64,000 nucleotides of DNA, from assembly GCA_900468285.1 (NCBI GenBank), contig UBTF01000010.1, forward strand, positions 158,997 through 222,996, in the 5' to 3' direction. The stretch comes from Hyphomicrobiales bacterium. GTDB taxonomy: Bacteria; Pseudomonadota; Alphaproteobacteria; Rhizobiales; Rhizobiaceae. The position numbers and the translations under genes were made by a program. The first letter of the stretch is position 1. Each line of letters begins with the position of its first letter. Below the pieces are notes generated by a model. It was not told the origin of the DNA, did no database searches, and was given only the letters and a program-made list of their open reading frames with translations. Shown one piece after another: positions 1-9,417 of this stretch.

Positions 1-514
1 GCTGCTTGAGAAGAGAGCAATCGAAACAGGGACGCTCACAGTTTTGACCATTGCGAAACATGCTGGTCTTGGGACAGAGCAGGCCATAATCCCTCAAATG
101 CAGGCAAATGGGTACATTTGCCTGGCGTGCCGCAATGAACAGGGCAGGCTGCATATAGGAAGAGTTCTGCGCATAAATGAGGTCGAACTTCTCCCGTATC
201 AGAAACTGCGTCAGTTCTTGAGGGCAGACTGCACCCAATGCCGTGCGCAGGTGCCAGCCTGCGCGTCTTATCAACCCGACTGAGGATTTCCGCGGCAGCG
301 GGAGATAGGTATTGTTCCACTGAATTCGGACCAGCCGGATGCCGCCGGGCAGTTGCCTCTCACCGGTCGGGGCAACGGGATCGCCGGCCTTGCCGAGTGC
401 CAATACCGTGACATCATGGCGCTGCCCCAGCTGGACCGCGCCAAGCCGCGCAGAGATTTCCGCGCCACCCTCTTCCTGGGGAGCAAACGTCTGCGATACG
501 ATGCAGATCTTCAA
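1..514 (-). CDS. GT4-type glycosyltransferase, N-terminal part (runs off the window edge)
   Basis: The reverse strand stays open from a TTG codon at 514 down to base 1, giving about 171 residues. It begins MKICIVSQTFAPQEEGGAE and later reads LHLRDYGLLCPKTSMF, closely paralleling the N-terminus of the glycosyltransferase at 3073-4329 (same GGAE loop and the same CPK..MFR..G.NC..PC cysteine pattern). The TTG start is chosen because the paralogue starts at the equivalent Met-Lys-Ile and a GAGGG sequence lies about 8 bases upstream. It would transfer a sugar from a nucleotide-sugar donor during surface polysaccharide assembly; donor and acceptor cannot be read. It is divergent from the other three transferases. 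The catalytic C-terminal domain is outside the window. Confidence 0.85.
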   Translation of the reverse strand, partial: MKICIVSQTFAPQEEGGAEISARLGAVQLGQRHDVTVLALGKAGDPVAPTGERQLPGGIRLVRIQWNNTYLPLPRKSSVGLIRRAGWHLRTALGAVCPQELTQFLIREKFDLIYAQNSSYMQPALFIAARQANVPICLHLRDYGLLCPKTSMFRNGQNCERPCFDCSLLKQ

Positions 515-799
515 ATCCGCTGCCCTCTGTCCACGACAAGTGCCTTTGTTGAGCTTCAGGCCCACTTATGCCGGTGCAACCATTTAAATATATTGAACAA
601 CAGTCAGGTGTATTCAGTCCCGCGTAGAACTAAATTGCTTGGAGACGTAGTGTGCATCTGCAAACAAGTCTTCCCCTGATATCGCGGAAGATAACATTTA
701 TTATTTTCCCCTTACATTTCATATTATTAAGAATTTTGGGCTTTAAGTCACGGTGAAAGAGCAGATCGCATTCGATGCTGTATCATGAATGAGGGGATC
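515..799. other. AT-rich divergent intergenic region between glycosyltransferase genes
   Basis: About 285 bases with no gene I can support. It separates two divergently transcribed glycosyltransferase genes and is visibly AT-rich between about 580 and 750 (ATTTAAAT at 584-591, then long A/T stretches near 690-735), so it should hold promoters for both directions. I cannot assign exact -35/-10 boxes or an operator. Confidence 0.5.
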
Positions 800-1906
800 A
801 TGAGGATTCTGCACGTCTTTGAGACCTTGCCGGGCGGCCCCGCGACCTATCTGAACGAAACGGTCCCGGCTCAGATCGCAGTGCTGGGTGAAAAAAATGT
901 GAGGCTACTGGTTCCCGACGCTCATGTCAGCTTTCTAAAGAACATCCCTCCCTCCTGCGTCTCCACCTTCGCGCGGAAAAGACGATTAACCGCGCTTCCT
1001 GCGCTGGGTGCCGCAGTGGCGCGACAAGTCAGGGAATTCAGGCCTGATATCGTCCATGCACATTCCACTTTTGCCGGGGCAATCGTCAGGGCAATCAGCG
1101 CGCTACCGGGACAGTTTCCGCCAGTCGTCTATTGCCCCCATGGCTGGGTGTTCGACATGCAGACACTTGGCAACCTTAAATATCCAGCCCGATGGGTCGA
1201 GAGGGCCCTGGTCCCTCTTTCGCGAATTATTGTGGCCATCTCGGACCATGAGTATCAGCAGGGCCTCAAGGCCGGTATACCCGCGGATCGTATGAGGGTG
1301 ATCGAAAACGGCATATCGTCAAGACCGCCAGAAAGTGTCCCGGCCGAGTGGAAGGACGAACGCACAAAAGTACTCTTCGTTGGTCGCCTGGACAGGCAAA
1401 AAGGCGTGGACGTTCTTCTTGAAGCTGCAGCCTCGCTTTGCGAAACGGCGGTCTTTCGCATCATTGGTGCACATGTCACAAATCGGGACCATCTCAAGCA
1501 GGCTACCCCGGCAAATGTCGAATTCCTGGGTTGGAAGTCTGCCGAAGAGATTACGGGTCAAATGGCGGTTTGCGATGTTGTTGTAATGCCTTCGCGCTGG
1601 GAAGGCTTCGGGTTGGTTGCTCTGGAAGCAATGCGCGCTCATAAACCGGTTATTGCATCCGCCGTCGGAGGTTTGCAGTCTGTCGTAAGTGATGGCGTTA
1701 CTGGCATTCTCTTTCCCGCCGGAGATCATGCGGCGCTGGCGCGAGCCATCTCGTCACGCAATCGAGAAAGCTGGGCACGAATGGGTGCGGCTGGATATCA
1801 ACGCTTCATGGAGCGGTATCGCAGCGAGCGGACGAACCAGGAGCTTATGGACCTCTATCGCACCATTGTGAGTAAACCTTCCGCTGAGAGCATCAGCCGC
1901 ATATGA
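800..1906 (+). CDS. GT4 family glycosyltransferase
   Basis: A 368-residue GT-B fold glycosyltransferase. The N-terminal acceptor domain starts MRILHVFETLPGGPATYL and holds PHGWVFD near residue 115. The C-terminal donor domain has LFVGRLDRQKGVDVLLEA and the GT4 EX7E motif in WEGFGLVALEA, then a glycine-rich GG loop. Start 800 is preferred over an in-frame ATG at 785 because GAGG sits about five bases upstream of 800 and MRILHV is a usual family N-terminus. It overlaps the next transferase by four bases (ATGA), so the two are translationally coupled. Sugar specificity is unknown; the role is inferred to be cytoplasmic glycan assembly for exported polysaccharide. Confidence 0.9.
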   Translation: MRILHVFETLPGGPATYLNETVPAQIAVLGEKNVRLLVPDAHVSFLKNIPPSCVSTFARKRRLTALPALGAAVARQVREFRPDIVHAHSTFAGAIVRAISALPGQFPPVVYCPHGWVFDMQTLGNLKYPARWVERALVPLSRIIVAISDHEYQQGLKAGIPADRMRVIENGISSRPPESVPAEWKDERTKVLFVGRLDRQKGVDVLLEAAASLCETAVFRIIGAHVTNRDHLKQATPANVEFLGWKSAEEITGQMAVCDVVVMPSRWEGFGLVALEAMRAHKPVIASAVGGLQSVVSDGVTGILFPAGDHAALARAISSRNRESWARMGAAGYQRFMERYRSERTNQELMDLYRTIVSKPSAESISRI

Positions 1907-2979
1907 AGAATTTCATCAATGGTCGCTTCTTGTCTCAAAAAACCAGCGGCGTGCAGCGCTTCGCGCGCGAGATCGTCAAAGCATTGGATGAACATCTGAT
2001 TGCTTCGGGCTCTCAGGAAGAATGGGTATTGCTGGCACCTGCCCATGCGGAGCTCGACCTTAAACTGTCGGCCATAAAGCAGCGTCATGTCGGCACTCTT
2101 TCAGGACATCTGTGGGAACAGACCCAACTCTTTGCCGCCGCCCATGCCGGTCGACTGGTAAATTTGTGCAATAGCGGCCCGATCTTGCACAGCAGAAGTC
2201 TGACCGTCATCCATGACGCGATGATCTTTCGCACACCGGAGAATTTTTCCCGTTCCTACCGGGCTGTCCACGGATCGCTTGGGCATATTCTTGCGCGCAG
2301 AGGCAAGATCGCGACGGTCTCGGAATTCTCGCGTCGGGAGCTGGCGCAAACAATCGGCGCGACTGATGTTTCCGTTATCCCCAACAGCTGCGAGCATATG
2401 GCCAACATTGTCCCTGACGAAACCGTCCTTGGACGCCTCGGCCTTGCTGAAAACGCCTATCTGCTTTTCGTGGGCTCTCCGACACCCAACAAGAATATCG
2501 GCCGCGCCATTGAGGCCATCTCATCCATGGGAGAACGGGCTCCCACATTCGCTATAGTCGGCGCAGCTGCCTCAAGTGTCTTCAAGGATGATGCCAGCGG
2601 CGTTGGCAAGGGCCCGCAAAACGGCCGCGTGGTCTTTACCGGGCGGCTTTCCGATGAAGAAATTGCGGCTCTTTATAAAAACGCGACGGCTCTTCTCTTT
2701 CCGAGCCTTTATGAGGGATTTGGAATTCCACCGCTGGAGGCAATGTTCCTCGGATGTCCGGTCCTGTCTTCGAATATTGAACCAGCACGCGAGGTCTGCG
2801 GCGATGCCGCTCTCTATTTTGATCCGAATTCGATTGCTCAGATGGTTCACTCGATCGACCTGCTTTCGGAAAATCCCCAGCTACGGAGCGAGATGATCAC
2901 GAAGGGCGGAGTACGGGCAGCACAGTTTTCCTGGAGCAAGAGTGCAAGCGCACTCCTCGCTGCTATTTCGCGTGCTTGA
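1903..2979 (+). CDS. GT4 family glycosyltransferase (mannosyltransferase-like)
   Basis: A 358-residue transferase. N-terminal features include the loop TSGVQRFAREI near residue 14, a conserved HDAMIFRTPENF segment and VSEFSRREL. The C-terminal half has FVGSPTPNKNIGRAIEA and the EX7E motif in YEGFGIPPLEAM. This pattern resembles group-1 transferases of the rhamnosyl/mannosyl kind, but the donor is a guess. The start overlaps the stop of the upstream transferase in an ATGA, and a gap of about 90 bases precedes the third transferase, so all three plus the hydrolase probably form one operon. Confidence 0.88.
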   Translation: MKNFINGRFLSQKTSGVQRFAREIVKALDEHLIASGSQEEWVLLAPAHAELDLKLSAIKQRHVGTLSGHLWEQTQLFAAAHAGRLVNLCNSGPILHSRSLTVIHDAMIFRTPENFSRSYRAVHGSLGHILARRGKIATVSEFSRRELAQTIGATDVSVIPNSCEHMANIVPDETVLGRLGLAENAYLLFVGSPTPNKNIGRAIEAISSMGERAPTFAIVGAAASSVFKDDASGVGKGPQNGRVVFTGRLSDEEIAALYKNATALLFPSLYEGFGIPPLEAMFLGCPVLSSNIEPAREVCGDAALYFDPNSIAQMVHSIDLLSENPQLRSEMITKGGVRAAQFSWSKSASALLAAISRA

Positions 2980-3072
2980 TGTAATGTTTACGTCTGCTGA
3001 AATAATATCCGGTCATCAGCCTCGCCAGCCCATTATCAAGAGCGAGTGCGTCATGGAGAAAATGCGAAGCCG

Positions 3073-4329
3073 ATGAAAATCTGTATCGTCGCACAGACAT
3101 TCGCACCTCAGGAGGAGGGGGGTGCAGAAATCGTGGCACGCATGTGCGCGGCAGAACTTTCGCGTTATCACGACGTCATCATTCTTTCTCTAGGGCTTGA
3201 AGGCGATGCGGTCGCCCCGCCCGGTGAAAGCGTCAACAGTGATGGCATCAGGGTCCTTAGAATAAACTGGCACAACAGCTATCTGCCTGGTCCACGCAAA
3301 CCCGCAGTGGGTAAGCTTACCAAGCTGGCCTGGCATATTCGGAGCGCCTTGGGTGCCACTTCGACACGGGAAATGATGGAGTTACTGGCCCGGGAAAAGG
3401 TCGACCTCGTCTACGCGCATAATTCCGCTCGTATGCAGCCAGCTATCTTTGCGGCCACAAGTGCGCTGAATATTCCGCTCTGCCTGCACCTGCATGATTA
3501 TGCTCTGCTTTGCCCAAAATCGAGCATGTTCCGAAGCTCTGGAAACTGTGCAAAGCCCTGCCTGGAATGTCGTATTCTCACCTCACGTATCAAATCCAGC
3601 AAGGGCGATGGCGTCACGGCAATTTCGGTCAGCGACGCGTTGCGCCAGCGATACCTGAAAAACGATGTTCTGCCGAATGCGGATTGGCATGTCCTGCTCA
3701 ATGCCAATCGCAGCGAGGCTCTGTTCCACGCCCCGCTGGTGGGACGAAAAAGTGGCGTGAGCGAGCGCTTTACCTTTGGCTATCTCGGCGCGCTGGCAGA
3801 AGAGAAAGGCGTCGAAGATCTTATTTCCGGATTTCTCAAGCTCTCCAATCCTGAAAAGGCGACACTGTTGATCGCCGGTCGCGGTCGTGAGGACTATGTC
3901 CAACATTTGAAATCACTTGTTGGAAACGCACCTGTGCAGTTTCTTGGATTTGTCCCGCCGGAAGAAGTCTACAGACTTGCTGATGTCATCGTCGTTCCGT
4001 CTCGCTGGCACGAGCCGCAGAGCCTGATCCTGATGGAGGCGGCGACTTATGGTGTTCCCGTCATCGGAACCGAACGGGGCGGCACCCCGGAAATCCTTCG
4101 CGATCTGGGAACCGGCTGGTGCTACGATCCCGACCGGGAAGGCGATCTGTTAAGAGTACTGGAAAAAGCGCTGGCAATCGGTGTCGATCGGTGGTGGATC
4201 GAAAGAGACACGCATTTCCCCGGCATAGAAGGGTTCAAGGGAACGTCCGAATCCTCTCAATATTATGAAAAGCTCAACGCTATCCTGGTGGCGGCACATT
4301 CAGGCAGAAGGCCAGCGTCCGATCTTTGA
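3073..4329 (+). CDS. GT4 family glycosyltransferase with cysteine-rich N-domain motif
   Basis: A 418-residue GT-B transferase starting MKICIVAQTFAPQEEGGAE. The C-terminal domain reads FGYLGALAEEKGVEDL and carries EX7E in WHEPQSLILMEAA followed by TERGG. Between residues about 148 and 175 is a CPK..MF..G.C..PC.EC cluster, which may bind a metal or be structural. A GTG at 3046 would add nine residues; the start at 3073 is favoured because the divergent paralogue at 1-514 begins with the same Met-Lys-Ile-Cys-Ile-Val. The two paralogues face away from each other across two other transferases, which points to an old duplication within the locus. Confidence 0.88.
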   Translation: MKICIVAQTFAPQEEGGAEIVARMCAAELSRYHDVIILSLGLEGDAVAPPGESVNSDGIRVLRINWHNSYLPGPRKPAVGKLTKLAWHIRSALGATSTREMMELLAREKVDLVYAHNSARMQPAIFAATSALNIPLCLHLHDYALLCPKSSMFRSSGNCAKPCLECRILTSRIKSSKGDGVTAISVSDALRQRYLKNDVLPNADWHVLLNANRSEALFHAPLVGRKSGVSERFTFGYLGALAEEKGVEDLISGFLKLSNPEKATLLIAGRGREDYVQHLKSLVGNAPVQFLGFVPPEEVYRLADVIVVPSRWHEPQSLILMEAATYGVPVIGTERGGTPEILRDLGTGWCYDPDREGDLLRVLEKALAIGVDRWWIERDTHFPGIEGFKGTSESSQYYEKLNAILVAAHSGRRPASDL

Positions 4330-4440
4330 GCTGTAGCGTGAGGGACCGTGGCGCCGCAGCGTCAAGACTATCTCAAGTATTGTTTAATATCGCTCAGGCA
4401 TTGTCACAGCGCGTTTCGCAAGGGTTGGGGGTCAAGGGGG

Positions 4441-6273
4441 ATGAATGCCATGGTCGGTCTGCATGAGATAAAGGGAAAGAACGCCCAGATCGCTGCGGAT
4501 TACCCCGTGACATTCGCAGATACCGTTGGTCTTTTCAGGCCGGCAGATGCGCAGCTGGTTCCCGAAAATTCCTCCTTGGTGGGTCCAGAGATGACGGATA
4601 CGGCGGTATTGTTCGTCGGCTCCTGGGGATTTGAGGAACTCTGCGCGCGCAAATTCTGGCAACGTCTTGCCGTCGAGCTTTCAAAGCGCGGCATGGCGAG
4701 CATGCGCTTCGATTATCCCGGAACCGGTGACGCCCTTGATCGCGCCAGCTATGATGCCGGTCTTGATATCTGGCTTGAAACAACGCGGACAGCTGCGGAA
4801 AAGTTGAAGGCACTATCTGGTGCGGACCGCATCTTGTTTGTCGGGCACGGCATTGGCGGTGCAATCGCGTGGAATGTAGCAGAGCAATCGGGGGGCGTTG
4901 CGGGTCTGGCCCTTGCCGCACCCGCATTGTCCGGTCGTCACTGGTTGAGAGAATTCGTTGCTCTAAGCCGGATCGCCAATCAGGGATCGATTCCCAACAC
5001 CGGTACCAGTGGTCCGTCCATGGGAGAGCAGGTCATTCCCGAACCGGTAGCGGCAGGCCTGCGCAAGCTAAACATCGCATCGGGCACAAAGGCACCCGCA
5101 GCCGACATATTGCTGCTCCAGCAGGAAAACCGTCACGCTGATGTGGAGTTTGCCGAGCACATAAAGACGCTTGGCGTAGACACCAGAGCCCTCGTGTTCG
5201 AGGGCTATGATCGATTCATCCGGGATGTGCTGTTTTCAGTGCCACCGACCTCCGCCATTGAAACATTGGCCGAATGGGCAGCCAAAATCGCAAGTCAGGC
5301 CCCAAAACGCGTCCATGAGCCATTCGCTCTGCCAACAACCGCCGCCCTGCAGGGGGAAGGTTTTCGGGAAACGCCCGTGCGGTTTGGACAGGATAACCGG
5401 CTGTATGGCGTGCTCTCGGAGCCAACAGGTCCACGCACCGGTGCGACCGTGCTTGTTCTCCCGACCGGCTATGAGCGTGCGTCTGGCTGGGGTCGGATAT
5501 CTGCCAAGCTTTGCAGGGATCTCGCAAAGTCCGGCGTGCCAAGTCTGCGTTTCGACATGGCCAACATCGCTGACAGTCCAGCAGTTCCCGGTCGGCCGGA
5601 GCAGATCATCTACGGGGAAGGGCAACTGGAAGATATCGATGCCGCCATGCAGTTTCTGGAAGAACGACGTCTGTTCCCCGTCGTCGTGACGGGGCGGTGC
5701 AGCGGCGGTTGGGCCGCCTTCCAGAGTGGTGTCAGGGACAGACGTTTCAGCGGCGTCGTGCCGGTCAATGTTTTCGATTTCTATATCCCGGACGATGCCG
5801 ATGTAGAGGCATTGCTGATTTCATCGCGTCAACCTCTGGCAAGCTATGGCGCGAAGCTGATGTCGTCCACATTCTGGCGTCGGGTCCTCAGCGGCGAGGT
5901 GCGCGTCAAAAATGGCATAGTTAATCTATGGGCCATGATTGTTGGAAAATTTGTGTCATTCACCACACCGCTCATGGTGCGCTTTCCGTTCCTTTCCCCA
6001 CGTTTCAAACAGCTCTCGCGGGATTTCAACGCCGTTGTGGCCAACGACACGCGTATGACAATCATCTTTACCGAAGGCGATATCGGTGCCGCGATGATGG
6101 AAACGAATTTTGGCCCGCGTGGACGATTGCTGACCAGCCGCTATGGCAATCCACGCATCGTTTACATCGCCGATGCGGACCATAACTTGACGACGGCGGA
6201 AGCGAGGCACGCCTGGGCAGATGAGGTCAGACTGATCGCTCTGCAATTTCCACCGGAAAGCAAGGCCGGATAG
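4441..6273 (+). CDS. Tandem two-domain alpha/beta hydrolase of the polysaccharide locus
   Basis: A protein of about 610 residues containing two alpha/beta-hydrolase units in tandem. Unit one (about residues 50-290) has the motif GHGIGG where a nucleophile elbow G-x-S-x-G is expected, so the serine is replaced by glycine. Unit two (about 330-605) has TGRCSGGW, with cysteine at the nucleophile position, and a late ADADHNLT that could supply the catalytic histidine. Similar double hydrolases occur in exopolysaccharide loci, where deacylation is a likely role; this is inference. ATG 4441 or 4450 may be the start: AAGGGGG lies just upstream and gives better spacing to 4450. An in-frame extension back to 4348 lacks support. 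It is the last gene before a convergent regulator. Confidence 0.75.
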   Translation: MNAMVGLHEIKGKNAQIAADYPVTFADTVGLFRPADAQLVPENSSLVGPEMTDTAVLFVGSWGFEELCARKFWQRLAVELSKRGMASMRFDYPGTGDALDRASYDAGLDIWLETTRTAAEKLKALSGADRILFVGHGIGGAIAWNVAEQSGGVAGLALAAPALSGRHWLREFVALSRIANQGSIPNTGTSGPSMGEQVIPEPVAAGLRKLNIASGTKAPAADILLLQQENRHADVEFAEHIKTLGVDTRALVFEGYDRFIRDVLFSVPPTSAIETLAEWAAKIASQAPKRVHEPFALPTTAALQGEGFRETPVRFGQDNRLYGVLSEPTGPRTGATVLVLPTGYERASGWGRISAKLCRDLAKSGVPSLRFDMANIADSPAVPGRPEQIIYGEGQLEDIDAAMQFLEERRLFPVVVTGRCSGGWAAFQSGVRDRRFSGVVPVNVFDFYIPDDADVEALLISSRQPLASYGAKLMSSTFWRRVLSGEVRVKNGIVNLWAMIVGKFVSFTTPLMVRFPFLSPRFKQLSRDFNAVVANDTRMTIIFTEGDIGAAMMETNFGPRGRLLTSRYGNPRIVYIADADHNLTTAEARHAWADEVRLIALQFPPESKAG

Positions 6274-6276
6274 AAT

Positions 6277-6741
6277 TCACTCACCGGTGAAGGCAGCCGA
6301 ACGGCGGACGAAGGTTTTCGTGGCAAAGTTGGACTGGATACGAGCAACGCCGGGTACGGTCGTCAGAAAATCGAGAAGCTGCTGATAATGCGCGAGGTCT
6401 CTGACCATGGCGTGAATCAGGTAGTCCGAACTGCCACTGGTTTGGTAGCCTCCCACCACCTCGGGCATGGACGCGACGCTATGCTCGAATGTCACAAGGG
6501 CATCCTTGATCTGCCGTTCCAGTGTGACGGATATGAACACGCCCATGTTCCCCAACAGGCGGTTTTCGTCAAAGACTGCTGTATATCCTCTGATAATTCC
6601 CTGTTCCTCCAACTTGCGGACACGCCGCAGGGTTGGCGAAAATGACAGGCCTATACGGTCGGCAAGATCACGCCAACTGATGCGCCCATCCTCGCTGAGG
6701 ACATGCAATATTTTCTGGTCGAAGCTATCGAGTTCCATCAT
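6277..6741 (-). CDS. bkdR: Lrp/AsnC family transcriptional regulator of the bkd operon
   Basis: A 154-residue Lrp-type regulator. Residues 4-60 form the helix-turn-helix (LDSFDQKILHVLSEDGRIS, then DLADRIGLSFSPTLRRVRKLE); the rest is the ligand-binding RAM domain with the usual G(Y)QTSGSSDYLIH strand. It is divergent from the branched-chain dehydrogenase operon, the arrangement known for BkdR-type activators that sense branched-chain amino acids. It is convergent with the hydrolase gene, three bases apart. Start may be either of two adjacent ATGs (6741 or 6738). The symbol is assigned by context. Confidence 0.88.
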   Translation of the reverse strand: MMELDSFDQKILHVLSEDGRISWRDLADRIGLSFSPTLRRVRKLEEQGIIRGYTAVFDENRLLGNMGVFISVTLERQIKDALVTFEHSVASMPEVVGGYQTSGSSDYLIHAMVRDLAHYQQLLDFLTTVPGVARIQSNFATKTFVRRSAAFTGE

Positions 6742-6742
6742 G

Positions 6743-6786
6743 GATCAAATGATCTCACCTTTTGTCAAATTCTAGATCAAATGATT
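6743..6786. promoter_or_regulatory. Candidate Lrp-type operator: three TCAAAT repeats
   Basis: GATCAAATGATC at 6743-6754 is repeated as GATCAAATGATT at 6775-6786, 32 bases apart (about three helical turns). A third TCAAAT lies at 6765-6770. The cluster begins directly at the regulator start codon and faces the catabolic operon. Phased repeats of this kind suit the multimeric binding of Lrp proteins. Binding by this regulator is inferred. Confidence 0.5.
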
Positions 6787-6915
6787 GAAGATGGCAATTA
6801 ATGCTACTCTGTTTGGTTTTGAATCGTAAAGGATGTGGTGTTACCGTTCATATGCAACCTGAGTGATTTTTCATCGGTTGTAGCGCTTCAGCCTTGGAGG
6901 AGGGGAAAAGCGCAA

Positions 6916-6993
6916 ATGGCTCTTTCCAAGGAGGTGGAAAGTGACTGCATCAGGCAAACGGCGAAGCCCAGTTGGCATCGCGGCCTTCCTTAA
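6916..6993 (+). CDS. Possible 25-residue leader ORF of the bkd operon
   Basis: A short ORF beginning MALSKEVESD and ending HRGLP, with a purine-rich GGAGGAGGGG sequence ending about 11 bases before its ATG. Its TAA stop is embedded in the Shine-Dalgarno sequence of the acyl-CoA dehydrogenase gene (TAAGGAGG), ten bases before that ATG, so translation of the two would be coupled. The peptide has no run of Ile, Leu or Val codons, so it is not a typical attenuator. It could be a regulatory leader, a small protein or chance. Confidence 0.4.
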   Translation: MALSKEVESDCIRQTAKPSWHRGLP

Positions 6994-7002
6994 GGAGGCT
7001 GT

Positions 7003-8130
7003 ATGATACTCAACGAATCTCAGCAGCAAATCAAAGACATGGCTCGTGCCTTTGCGCATGATCGATTGTCGCCAGGCGCAGCCGAGCGGGACCGCGAAAG
7101 TCGATTTCCCGCAAAGGAATTGCGGGAAATGGGTGAGCTGGGCTTTCTCGGAATGCTGGTTGACGAAGACTATGGTGGATCCGATGTCGGAGCCGTTGCC
7201 TATGCGGTGGCTCTGGAGGAAATCGCTGCGGCAGATGGATCATGCTCAACGATCATGAGCGTGCACAATTCGGTTGGATGCGTGCCCATCCTTAAATTCG
7301 GTACGGAAGAGCAGCGAAACCGTTTTCTCCCGAAACTGAGCAGCGGCGAATGGATCGGCGGCTTTGCACTGACCGAACCCCATGCGGGATCAGACGCCTC
7401 CAACCTTAGGACTCGCGCCATTCGCGATGGCGACGACTACGTGATCAATGGCGCAAAACAATTCATCACGTCCGGCAAAAACGGGGATGTCATCATCGTC
7501 TTTGCCGTAACTGACCCACAGGCGGGCAAGAAGGGCATCTCTGCCTTCATTGTTCCCACGAACACACCAGGTTACGAGGTTATAAGGGTCGAGGAAAAGC
7601 TTGGCCTGCATTCCTCCGATACCTGTCAGCTTGCCTTCACGGACATGCGTGTGCCCGCATCCTTGCGGCTGGGTGGAGAGGGTGAGGGATACAGGATCGC
7701 ACTGGCCAATCTTGAAGGTGGGCGCATCGGCATAGCCGCCCAGGCGGTTGGTATGGCGCGCGCCGCCTTCGAGGCGGCGAAGGATTATTCCAGTCAGCGA
7801 AAAGCATTCGGAAAGGCAATCAGCGAACATCAGGCGGTTGCTTTCCGGCTTGCAGACATGGCCGTGCAGATCGAGGCTGCCCGGCAGCTGGTTCTTCACG
7901 CCGCAGCCTTGAAAGAGGCAGGCGAGCCCTGCCTTTCGCAGGCATCCATGGCGAAGCTTTTTGCATCTGAAATGGCGGAGCGTGTTTGCTCCGACGCCAT
8001 CCAGATCCATGGCGGCTACGGCTACATGGCCGATTACCCTGTCGAGCGGATCTATAGAGATGTTCGGATATGCCAGATTTACGAAGGAACGAGCGATGTT
8101 CAGCGCATGGTGATTGCGCGCGGTTTGTGA
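7003..8130 (+). CDS. Acyl-CoA dehydrogenase (isobutyryl/branched-chain type)
   Basis: A 375-residue flavoprotein of the usual family length. It shows the N-terminal helical domain, the [17 protein letters not shown] substrate/FAD strand near residue 125, and the C-terminal [18 protein letters not shown] block. The glutamate in YEGTSDVQ near residue 364 is in the position of the usual catalytic base. It would oxidise a branched-chain acyl-CoA to the enoyl-CoA and pass electrons to ETF, whose genes lie at 39.8-41.5 kb in this window. It is the first large gene of the operon with the 2-oxoacid dehydrogenase and 3-hydroxyisobutyrate dehydrogenase, so isobutyryl-CoA (valine pathway) is the likeliest substrate. 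A strong AAGGAGG site precedes the ATG. Confidence 0.9.
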   Translation: MILNESQQQIKDMARAFAHDRLSPGAAERDRESRFPAKELREMGELGFLGMLVDEDYGGSDVGAVAYAVALEEIAAADGSCSTIMSVHNSVGCVPILKFGTEEQRNRFLPKLSSGEWIGGFALTEPHAGSDASNLRTRAIRDGDDYVINGAKQFITSGKNGDVIIVFAVTDPQAGKKGISAFIVPTNTPGYEVIRVEEKLGLHSSDTCQLAFTDMRVPASLRLGGEGEGYRIALANLEGGRIGIAAQAVGMARAAFEAAKDYSSQRKAFGKAISEHQAVAFRLADMAVQIEAARQLVLHAAALKEAGEPCLSQASMAKLFASEMAERVCSDAIQIHGGYGYMADYPVERIYRDVRICQIYEGTSDVQRMVIARGL

Positions 8131-8147
8131 TGGTTTCGACCGCTTGA

Positions 8148-9416
<1,269 letters not shown>

Positions 9417-9417
9417 C

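Noticed and set aside
36..320. 94-residue frame on the minus strand near the window start
   Set aside because: It is out of frame with the clear glycosyltransferase reading of the same strand at 1-514.
6790..6815. Sigma-54 promoter before the bkd operon (TGGCA...TGC)
   Set aside because: The GG and GC pairs are eight bases apart rather than ten, so it does not fit the -24/-12 rule.
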